NCBI RefSeq assembly: GCF_000276665.1
Contig: NW_004955502.1
Span: 266,161 to 330,160, forward strand
DNA: 64,000 nt
Reading direction: 5' to 3'
Source: Chinchilla lanigera
Taxonomy: Eukaryota; Chordata; Mammalia; Rodentia; Chinchillidae
The notes under the pieces were generated by a model, which worked only from the letters and a program-made list of their open reading frames with translations, had not been told where the DNA came from and ran no database searches. How positions within the stretch are numbered: position 1 is the first letter of the stretch; each line of letters starts with the position of its first letter. Of this stretch, positions 55,817-64,000 are shown piece after piece. Made by a program: the position numbers and the translations under genes.

Positions 55817-55984
55817 CTTCTGATGTCAACTAGCTGTTTCAGCATAGTTGTTCCACCACTTGGCTCTCGATAGAGGACATCAAGTTTAAAGGAGCAATCC
55901 TTAGTCTTAATTCTGACAGTTGAGATTGCAGTTGGTATTGCAGTGTAACAAACAGTATTCCGACAAGTTTCAAAAAAAGGTTTT
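55817..55984 (-). other. open, splice-flanked segment (candidate exon)
   Basis: Minus strand: pyrimidine-rich TTTTTTTTCACTTTAAGCC and CTGTTTTCTAG precede it; AGAAG|GTAAGC follows. The 168 bases are open in one frame throughout (includes STVRIKTKDCSFKLDVLYRE and ends LKQLVDIRR), and the frame stops within the donor. Length is a multiple of three. No family is recognised; it lies downstream of PTP4A1 on the same strand. It may be an exon of an unannotated or read-through transcript, or chance. Confidence 0.25.
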
Positions 55985-56108
55985 CTAGAAAACAGGCTTA
56001 AAGTGAAAAAAAATTTTAAATACTATGTTTAATGAAAATGATTTCAATAAGAAAGAGTTCCAAGAACTCAAGTTTTAAAAACTGGTTACATAAAAAATAG
56101 CTGTAAGT

Positions 56109-56260
56109 AGGCACGGCAGTGCATGACTGCTGTCCCAGCACTCAGAGGCTGAGGCAGGAGGATGGACACAAGTTCAAGGCCAGCCTGGACTACATAGTGA
56201 GGTCAAGGCCACCCTGAACTACACAGTGAGACCTTGTCTCAAGAACGAAACAAAAAAAAA
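56109..56260 (+). repeat. B1 SINE
   Basis: GGCACGGCAGTGCATGACTG head, both duplicated blocks, CTTGTCTCAAGAACG tail. Confidence 0.92.
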
Positions 56261-56819
56261 GTAAAAAAACCAGAAAAGCCATACTGTATATGTTTGTATT
56301 AAATGTGGTTTACTGGACAGGTTCAAATGTACATTTTAATTTTTCAGTTCTATGACCTGTCAGCTAGTCTCTGAAGGCTCAAACCCCGTATACATAAAAT
56401 TGGAACGTTGTTATTGGGAGGAAATTGTCTGAAAATTACTTGACAGTAAGATTTCTAATGGTGACCATTACGATAGTTCTACATTAAATGGCTAGCATGG
56501 CAATATGTATCAAAGGCTATAGAGCTACTCTTAGCTCTTCTGCTCCTGGCGACATACATAACCAGCCTAAGTCATTAAACATAAATATAACTTTCCTTTA
56601 CTTTTGTTCCAAGATTCTGCTTAGGCTGGTTACCTCAAACATAAGGTAGAAAAATTAAGTGTCAGATACTTTTATACAAGTTTTTAATTTTCAAATCAGG
56701 TGGAGGCACATCTACAAACATTTAATTCAACAAATCAAGAATGTGGAGTATAAACGTTTGGCTGACGCTACCTCATGAATTTAAAAACTTAGAAGAATTT
56801 CAATTTACATGTACAGGAA

Positions 56820-59673
56820 ACATTGTTGCTTTTATTTCCATTTGAAGTATTTTCATCAGATTACAATGCCCTAAAATTCCAATCAAAAACAATCTGTTTA
56901 TTCCAGCAAGAGGTGGGGTTCTTACTGGTGACCCCCTTTTATGTTCTCCACAATGCTCTCCATCACCTGGCAAACAGCTATTTGTTAGATAAATATGACA
57001 CTTAAAATAGATCTATAGAGACTGAGACTGCAGCCAAGTAGGGAAACCACAGTATCACTTTGCAGGGGAAGGTGACCAGACGATCACATGACCCAGGGGG
57101 CTGCCGCACTGGAGTAAGGTGAGACTAGGACGGGAACACACGAAGGTTGCAGTGCACTGCACAATGACCAGTGACATTACTAGGGCTCTCCTTCCACTAA
57201 AAACAGATGGCATTTTCTCAGAGTTTAGTAATCACACTGCTTCTATCAGCAACACTACAGTTCCTACAGAAAAGTCTAGGCAACTATTTACACTGTCCCA
57301 TTGACAGTAGCCAAATTTTCGAATACCACCTGGTAGTTTTATCAAGACCGATTCTTTCAATTCTTACTAGACAGATGGAATCTTTTAGAATGTATCACAG
57401 GCATTCCTATGATCAGCCATATTTACATGATACAAAATATCTGGTTAAAAAGCAAATCTTACCATGTTGTATACTATACAGGATAAGGGTTATAAAGTGA
57501 TTTTAGCACCATATATACAATCCAATACTGCAAATTAAACCTTTCAAACTTAGAAAGATTTTCATTAATTATTGGAACCTCTTCTCTCCCACTAAACACA
57601 CATGCTATTCTATCGGCTGTGTGGTAATAATGTACCACTTAGTAATCAACTACACAAATTTTTCTTATTCAAGTGTGGGCTGTATTAAAAAAAAAAAATA
57701 GCTCAGGTTAAATAACTTACTCTAGTCACAAATGATCTAAGATTTAAAAAATCAAGGACCTCCAGGGACATTTTTTTTCCTTTTGCCCTGGCTAAATTTT
57801 AAAAAGGGGATAGAAGTGCTAAATTGACAAGATAGGAAGCACATTCTCTAAACCAACGTGAAATATCATGTTGCTAAAACTTTTAGTTCACATTTATAAC
57901 TACTATCTTTAAAAAATGAGATAAGGACATCTTCCCCTTTTAGATAAAGGTGAACTATGAATATTTCAGATTATTGAAAAAAACTTACTAGTCTTAATGT
58001 GCCAAGTACTTAGGTTCAAGTTAATGTCAGTCTCTAAAAAGGCATGTAATAATTAACTTGCAAAAAAGAAAACTAAGGTTCACAAGTTACACGAAACTAC
58101 TATTAGTGGCTCACTGAACTGTAAAAACCAAGCTCTTCTCTCTGTACTTTCTTCTAAGTACACAACAAACTGATTCAAAATTGTGTAGATCAAGTTTATA
58201 AAACTTAGTACTAAACATTATGACCATAACAAATTATGCCCAAAACTAAAGTGATGACTTGACTTCATTTAACACTTCATTTGTTTAAAAAAAAGGACAG
58301 TTTACAACAACTGGCAGTAAGTGCAATTAGCTTTGTTTTCTGCAAAAATAAGTTAACTTTAAGCAAAACAATCTCAGTGATAAATGCATTTCACTATTTA
58401 TTAGATGTTTAAGCTCTCGCACTAAGTTTTTACAAGCTGTGAACACTAACAAATTATTTCTCCCACAGAACTGTAATCACACGGTATAAACCCAGACGGT
58501 ACACAGATGGCTGAACTAACATTAATACACATCACCATTTTATCAGTTACATCATAAAACAAATTGTGAAGTATCCAAATATTAAGTTACACAGCTCAAA
58601 AGGCATATAAAATATTAGATGTCTGCTCAATTCATTAGCAGAAACCCACTTTTTTTTTTGCAAGAGGTTGGGAAGGGAAAAAAAAAAAAAAATCACACCT
58701 CAAACAAAAATAAGTTGGTAACCAACTTCTGATAAGTATGGAAAAAATTACAAGAATTTCAGAACTTTTATGATTAAGAACTGTTTTAGCTACAATAACA
58801 AAGCATCTATACCTTTTAAAAAATATTTACTAAAGTAAAGAGCATTTTCTACAAGTTCTGCACAAGACAAAGGCAACATTTTACTAAAAATATTGAATAG
58901 CCCCCTCCTAGTCTGTTTTTAGGCCCTCCCTGGTAGTCTGCGCCTCAGGGTGCAGGCATTAAATTAACTGTAAGGCTTTTTTGTCTGAGACATTAAAGAC
59001 ATGTGCTTCTGTAATAATGTAGATTTTCAAAATGGAGGTTTCCTACAACAGCACAAAATAAAAAACTTATAGAAAGACATTAAATAATCACAAGACTTGG
59101 TAATAATTGAAAAGAACAATCAATGTTTAAGCAAACCTGATGTACATTGGTATGAATATGAGAGATGTAAACATAAAGTGAGCAAGCAAATAGCCACACA
59201 GGCCCTACAATGTTTGAAATGACGGAAGGAATAAACCACAGGTCTAGAGTGTTCTTAGTTCCTGCAATTTTGGTTCTATATGATACTAAAAATGTAAGAG
59301 TATTGTGCTGGCTATTTTGGCACCTAATCTTTCTAAATTTCTTATGTATCATTAAGATTCTGGCATGGAAATAGCCTTAAAGCCATAACTCAATACTGCA
59401 TGATTTCAGGGAAGTCAATTGGTACAAATGATAAGCACATTTTAAATGCTGAACAGTAAGAATCTTGTAATTGTCCAAATACATTGATCATAACCCAAAC
59501 ATAGAGGTTGCAATCTGTCAAGCTTGTATGTAGCCTGTATAACTGCTTTTCAACGCTCCTACAGAAGCTTCATTAGACTTATTCACCAAGCCAACATAAG
59601 GGCTAATACGTATGACAAATCAGGTTCCGCCTCAAGCTCCATGTCCAAGGCAGTAGCATCAGGCACCCCAGTT
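56820..59673 (-). other. PTP4A1: PTP4A1 3' UTR (probable extent)
   Basis: Sequence after the PTP4A1 stop is free of SINEs. Minus-strand AATAAA signals lie at 58397-58402 (possible short form), 56897-56902 and 56831-56836 (possible long form). The end is inferred from these signals. Confidence 0.5.
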
Positions 59674-59791
59674 TTATTGCATGCAACAGTTGTTCCTGTG
59701 ACCGTTGGAGTCTTTAAAGCGCAGCCGCATTTTAGGACGATACTTTTCCAGATATAAAAGTTGCTTGCTGTTGAAAGCTCCACGCCGCTTT
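59674..59791 (-). CDS. PTP4A1: PTP4A1 coding exon 5
   Basis: Acceptor CTTTTCCTTCTAG, then [17 protein letters not shown] and the polybasic tail, ending in the CCMQ prenylation box and TAA. Confidence 0.96.
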
Positions 59792-62384
59792 CTAGAAGGA
59801 AAAGACAAAACTAACTTATGGTGACTGAAGTCAGAAAAAGTTTGCTTCTGGTGGCAAGGAAGATGACCCTGGTATGAATGACACGGCCATGGCCACAACA
59901 GGGATGTTCCAGAGAACTAAAAACCCAACTGTGTATATTGCACTGGGTGTTTCCCATGCCTATTTTGTCTAATGACCCTCCTTTGGAACTTGTGAATTTT
60001 TATCACCTTAGTTACACCACGATAAAATGCCAAATCACAAAGTTAACAGTCAATCAATAATCTAAAGTAAAAACAGTAATTCAAAGAATGCTGTCAATTA
60101 GATTCAAGTAGTGAGCATCTGCATAGAATGAAAGATATTTTTCAGCTTAATTCTATCTTAAAAAGGGCTACAGTAATAAAGGTAATTTGTAACATACTTA
60201 AGGCTCACTGACACTAAATAAGACGACAAGAGGGTGCAAATGGAGACAGAAACCACCACTTACTGTCTTATGAACTGCACTGCATCTTCGTACTTCATTC
60301 CACCTTCAATTAATGCTAGAGCAACAAGCACTGGGGCTCTGGAAAACAAGAATTTTGAGAAGTTATTATTTCTAACTCATAGCCTAGAAAATCTCTCCTG
60401 CCACATCATCCCAGTTAAGCAATACCTGTGCTTAAGTCCTGACTTTATGTATAAAAATTTAGAAGAACTTATAAAGTGTACTTCAGATCAACCTATCTTT
60501 TTCTAGACTCAAATGAAGAAATTTGCATACCTCCCAAGGCCTGCAACACAGTGGACAGCAATACAACAACCAGGTTCTTCACGGAACTTAATTTTCACAA
60601 GATTTAACCAGTCATCAACGATCTGATTGGACGGTGGTGCACCATCATCAAAAGGCCAATCCTAAATCAAAAGAATATTTACATATTTTAGATTAGTAAG
60701 TTTAACCATGTTTCATTAAGCCCCACTATCAATAAACTGTGAGCAACTCTATTCTCATCAAGATTTTTTACTTTAAACTTCTGCTTAAAGCTGGGCGTGG
60801 TGGCACACGCCCATAATCTCAGCACTCAGGAGGCTGAGGCAGGAGGATCATTGCAAGTTGAGACCAGCCTGGACTACAAAGTGAGCTCAAGGTCAGCCTG
60901 AACTGCATGGCAAGACCCTGTCTCAAAAAGATAAAACAAAACCAAAACCAAAACCAAACAAAAAGAATAAACTTCTGCTTAGCTTTTACCTGTATTCATT
61001 TGAAAATTAAGACACTGTGTGATTTTGCCACAACTTTAAACATTAAGCTTCTTGACATCTGTGGTTTACTAACTTTTGCGAACATAGTATCATAAACATG
61101 TAGGAAGTTAAATACTCACAAAAACATGGATGCCTTCTTTCTCCACAAGAGTAGTGTCATATGTTGCTTCGCATACTCTTACTATTGTGGTAACTCCATA
61201 TTTCTTAAGTTCCTAGATAAAATGTACATGAAAAAACAATGAGGGACTGGGGATACAGCTCAGCAGCCCAACTGTCTGCTTGGCAAGCACAAGGTCCTGA
61301 GTTCCAAAAAAACCAAGCTAAAACAAAACAAAAAGGTCTTCCTCATTACACCACTGTTGCTCATCATTTGCTATTCTGATCACTGTGACCAGTATATATG
61401 CTGGATAACAGAAAATCAGGCAAGCAATGGTAGAGCTGCCAATGTATGTACAGCCTGAGGCCCATCTTGCTTAAAACAGAACTGTGTAAAAGATGTTAAA
61501 TACCACATATTTTTAATAAATTAGAAATCCTTAAAAATTGGCCCTCCATATCTGGAATTTATAGTCACAGCAACATTGAGTTGGTATGAAGCACTAACAA
61601 AAAAGGGGCAGAAGTAACAAGGACTGAGATGAATACAACCAAAGGAATGAGTAACAACTCATCAAGTAATCCAACCTGACTAAATCACAGTAACTTCTTA
61701 AGTCTTCATGAATTAGAAATATAGTACTGTAAGTACAGTAAGTCTTAAGCCTACTATCATTTAAAACTACAGGCTTTACAATGAATTACTAATTATAACT
61801 TCTTGCATTAATACATTTATGAAATAAAATGTGTGTTCAGGTAAATCACTGAGCATTACATCCTTCCCTCCAGTAAAAGGAGCCAGCTAGGCAATGTTGG
61901 CTACCAAGCCACCAGCAGGAAGCAGCAGAATGAGTGTGAAAAATTTAATTCTAACCATTGTCTGTAGCCCAAGACATAAACTAACTTCGGTTCATGGCAG
62001 TAGGCTAAGCAGACAGGACAAAATCCATAAATGGCAGCCCTGCACCTGTACATTTCTTACAAGTGAGGGCCACACTGTTCAGCTTTCCACAGATCAAGTT
62101 AAGCAAACTCAAAGGCATGAAGAACTAGCTATTCACTTGTAAATCTACAAACACATGTCCTTCTCAAGGGGTGTAAAATAATGTACCTCTCATGAACACA
62201 TGGGTATCTAATCTCTAGGAAGTGCACCGGTAGGTACGTCATCTCATACTTTCTAAAACAGTATTTTGAGGCCGGGTGTGGCGGCGCACGCCTGTAATCC
62301 CAGCACTTGGGAGGCTGAGACAGGAGGATCACCGTGAGTTCAAGGCCAGCCTGAACTGCACAGTGAGACCCTGTCTCAAAAGGA

Positions 62385-62429
<45 letters not shown>

Positions 62430-62603
62430 AAATCCCCAGTATTTTGGCCTCACATACCCTCCCATCAATTTAGGACACTAGGAAGTATCAACTCTTACCT
62501 CTATAAACTTGTTTAAGGTTGCATTGGTTGGGTTGTGTGTGATGAGGAATCTCATGCTCTTGTATGTGACTTCCACAGGAGCTGGGCGGTTCATTCGAGC
62601 CAT
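59674..62603 (-). CDS. PTP4A1: protein tyrosine phosphatase 4A1 (PRL-1), five coding exons
   Basis: Small prenylated dual-specificity-type phosphatase of membranes that also binds CNNM magnesium transporters. Coding exons: 62499-62603, 61120-61212, 60531-60661, 60264-60338, 59674-59791. All introns are GT-AG, and the spliced length of 522 nt gives 173 residues, the family's usual length. Landmarks: Cys49 (redox partner), WPFDDG with general acid Asp72, P-loop HCVAGLGR with nucleophile Cys104 and Arg110, Ala111 after it (the PRL-type low-activity substitution), a polybasic tail [11 protein letters not shown], and a C-terminal CAAX box CCMQ. The MARMN start and the RNNCC tail distinguish it from PTP4A2. 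Differences from the human protein as I recall it include Phe66 for Leu, Asn for Ser near 86 and Met172 for Ile. All catalytic residues are intact, so it should be functional. Confidence 0.97.
60264..60338 (-). CDS. PTP4A1: PTP4A1 coding exon 4
   Basis: Acceptor CTTGTTTTCCAG, encodes [20 protein letters not shown] through FIR, donor ACA|GTAAGTGG. It completes the Arg110 codon begun in exon 3. Confidence 0.96.
60531..60661 (-). CDS. PTP4A1: PTP4A1 coding exon 3 (catalytic)
   Basis: Starts with the DWPFDDG general-acid loop and ends in the HCVAGLG phosphate-binding loop; donor GAG|GTATGC. Confidence 0.97.
60788..60967 (+). repeat. B1 SINE in PTP4A1 intron
   Basis: AGCTGGGCGTGGTGGCACAC head, (CAAAAC)n-like tail. 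TSD TAAACTTCTGCTTA at 60774-60787 and 60968-60981. It lies antisense to the gene. Confidence 0.96.
61120..61212 (-). CDS. PTP4A1: PTP4A1 coding exon 2
   Basis: Encodes [20 protein letters not shown] through GIHVF, donor TTT|GTGAGT. Last codon TTT gives Phe66. Confidence 0.96.
61246..61333 (+). repeat. ID SINE in PTP4A1 intron
   Basis: GACTGGGGATACAGCTCAGC, internal change in box B (GAGTTCC then tail), CAAAACAAAA tail. Confidence 0.88.
62271..62425 (+). repeat. B1 SINE, long A tail, in PTP4A1 intron
   Basis: GCCGGGTGTGGCGGCGCACG head. It lacks the usual second block (only one GCCAGCCTGAACTGCA segment) and ends in about 40 A, one of the longest tails here. Confidence 0.95.
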
Positions 62604-63039
62604 GTTAATTTAGTTACAAAAACACTCAAAAGGGTTATGAAAGAATTTTAAAACTTGAATAAAAACGATGCAAGAAACTGAAGTCTACTTCAGTATACTC
62701 CGCTTGACCTTCTCAGTGCTTTGAGTGTGGTGTGGGGAGTACTGGGAAATGAAATGAACCTCCTAACAAGAAGCAGCAATCCTTCGATCCAGTAACACTG
62801 AGGCAATCGGAAGTGCACTAAGGTTTACCCCATCCAGGTCAGAACTCTTGTAAAATGCTCTACGATTTCAATTCACCACTTCTGTGTCCAGGTGAGCCAC
62901 TCTTCCAGGGCTTCTTGGTGGAGCAGTTAGGAATCTCTACAGTTCACTCGTCTGCATAGAGGTCGTGCTGTGCCTGGCAGTAATCTCCACTGCCCTTCAG
63001 AAACTCCATAAATGTGTGACCAAGAACACCACAGAACTG
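62499..63039 (-). CDS. PTP4A1: PTP4A1 exon with start codon and 436-nt 5' UTR
   Basis: Coding part 62499-62603 starts ATGGCTCGAATG; 62604-63039 is untranslated leader after an acceptor (CTTTTAAACAG). Translation could begin at codon 1 or at Met4; MARMN is the family form. Donor GAG|GTAAGAG. The leader contains the uORF at 62944-63009. Confidence 0.9.
62944..63009 (-). CDS. PTP4A1 upstream ORF (21 codons)
   Basis: Starts [10 protein letters not shown] and ends HDLYADE before TGA, 340 nt ahead of the PTP4A1 ATG. The frame is open back to the exon's 5' edge (FCGVLGHTF precedes the Met). PRL-1 and PRL-2 mRNAs are known to carry a conserved uORF that links translation to magnesium; this is likely that element, though I identify it by position, not by alignment. 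Start context has G at +4 but T at -3, which would allow leaky scanning. Confidence 0.6.
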   Translation of the reverse strand: MEFLKGSGDYCQAQHDLYADE

Positions 63040-63343
63040 CTGTTTAAAAGAAAAAGGGAGAAAAAAAGGTTGTTTACGAATTCAAAATGACTACACTATG
63101 CTTTTACAGTATTTATATGTACAACTTTTCTTCAAATTAGAGCTTAAGACATTTTACTTCAGTCACAAAATTTAAGATGTGACTGCAGATGAACTCAAAG
63201 TGTAAAAGCAAACAGTGCCCCTAAATTTGGTAAATTCCCTATTCTCTCAATTATTCCTCTCTCAATAGCTGACCATGTGTTTATGCTATTAGGAACTATA
63301 TATACACAACTTTCTACATTGATCTATTCAACGTAACATTTCT

Positions 63344-63424
63344 CGGCTGGGGAGATAGCTCAGCAGCACAGCACCTTCCATGGCAAGCGCAATGTCCTGA
63401 GTTCGATTCTCAGTACCAAAAAAA
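63344..63424 (+). repeat. ID SINE in PTP4A1 5' intron
   Basis: GGCTGGGGAGATAGCTCAGC to GAGTTCGATTCTCAGTACC. TSD GTAACATTT at 63333-63341 and 63425-63433. Confidence 0.92.
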
Positions 63425-63839
63425 GTAACATTTTTTAGATCTTAATACAAATTTTATGACGTTTCAAACTTTGAAGGTAATAGTTGTTGCACAACTTATT
63501 TAATTCAAATACAGCAAATCATTTGAGTTCCTTTTCAGATTTTTGCTTTTATATTTGATGTTTATGAAGCCGCTGACAGATGAGGAACATGTCAGTTACA
63601 TGGTTTTCCTACAAAAACACTTCTTTACATGTGCTATGAACAAGAGTATGTAATTACATACAGCCACTGTCCCAAACAGAAATACCCATGCACAAATTCT
63701 CAAGGGTAAATCACCAATCAAGAGTACAATCCGGTAAGGACAGCCAAAGCGATCCCTTTTGTTTTGCACGGTTAAACTGAAGCACTGTAAACTTAAAAGA
63801 ACCTGCGTCCATGTTTTACACCTCTGAGTAGAGCCGAGC

Positions 63840-64000
63840 TCTTTGCTAGAATTCTGCTCAATGTCACCGCGTGCATTTACGAGGCATCTCAAAGGCCCCA
63901 CGAGCCGCGTCGCCGACCCCGCCGCGCCGCAGACAGCGGCCCGAGTCTCCGGGAGCGCCGGGCGCCCCTCCCGCACTCGCCCCGCAGCCGACTCGGCCCG
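63840..64000 (-). promoter_or_regulatory. PTP4A1: PTP4A1 CpG-rich promoter / first-exon edge
   Basis: Sharp rise in GC and CpG from about 63866 (GCCGCGTCGCCGACCCCGCC) to the window end, upstream of PTP4A1. A weak donor GAG|GTGTAA (exon end 63822) could close exon 1. The start site is probably here or just beyond the window. Confidence 0.6.

Noticed and set aside
63596..63976. 126-codon minus-strand frame at the PTP4A1 CpG edge
   Set aside because: It runs from GC-rich leader into AT-rich intronic-looking sequence, has no recognisable domain, and probably crosses a splice donor; most likely chance.
1..64000. CRISPR arrays, phage, operons, toxin-antitoxin or other prokaryotic systems
   Set aside because: Tandem or spaced repeats here are SINEs and microsatellites; introns, LTRs and SINEs show this is mammalian DNA.

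Overview
This is vertebrate nuclear DNA, almost certainly from a rodent. It is AT-rich and intron- and repeat-dominated, carries two unequal N gaps, and is dense in 7SL-derived B1 elements with the internal tandem duplication, tRNA-like ID elements, B1-ID dimers and MaLR LTRs. The ID consensus here (box A GGATTTAGCTCAG, 3' end GGTACCGG followed by A) is not the mouse/rat or squirrel form as I know them. A castorimorph rodent such as beaver is my best guess, but this is inference.

Right end (about 56.8-64.0 kb, minus strand): the only gene I can fully reconstruct is PTP4A1 (PRL-1). Five coding exons with consensus splice sites give 173 codons. Upstream of the ATG is a 436-nt leader in the same exon with a 21-codon upstream ORF, and a GC-rich promoter-like stretch runs into the window edge. 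The 3' UTR probably extends to poly(A) signals near 56.8-56.9 kb.

Left end (1-7.6 kb): a CpG-rich block interrupted by an 891-base N gap (5590-6480) looks like a promoter. In human, PHF3 lies about 50 kb downstream of PTP4A1 in the same orientation. Spacing and orientation here fit that, so 1-5432 is probably PHF3 intron 1, and a good minus-strand splice donor at 5432 may end its first exon. No PHF3 coding exon is visible. A short ORF and an open, splice-flanked segment on the plus strand could mark a divergent transcript.

Between them (7.6-56 kb) lies intergenic DNA built mainly from transposons: an ERVK-like LTR and a piggyBac-family relic (7.8-10.5 kb), solo MaLR-type LTRs, L1 pieces in both orientations, a MaLR provirus carrying a 425-codon ORF inside an L1 (32.6-34.6 kb), a 555-bp Tigger-type MITE (28.1-28.7 kb), an intact-ended ERVK-like solo LTR (43.6-43.9 kb) and a Tigger DNA transposon with a nested LTR (49.4-52.3 kb). 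Sequence outside the listed elements is AT-rich and shows no gene I can support.

The genes form no operon or defence-type system. The most biologically interesting signals are the PTP4A1 leader uORF, a CTCF/ZNF143 motif pair in the intergenic interval, two unassigned exon-like open segments, and several informative retroposition scars.
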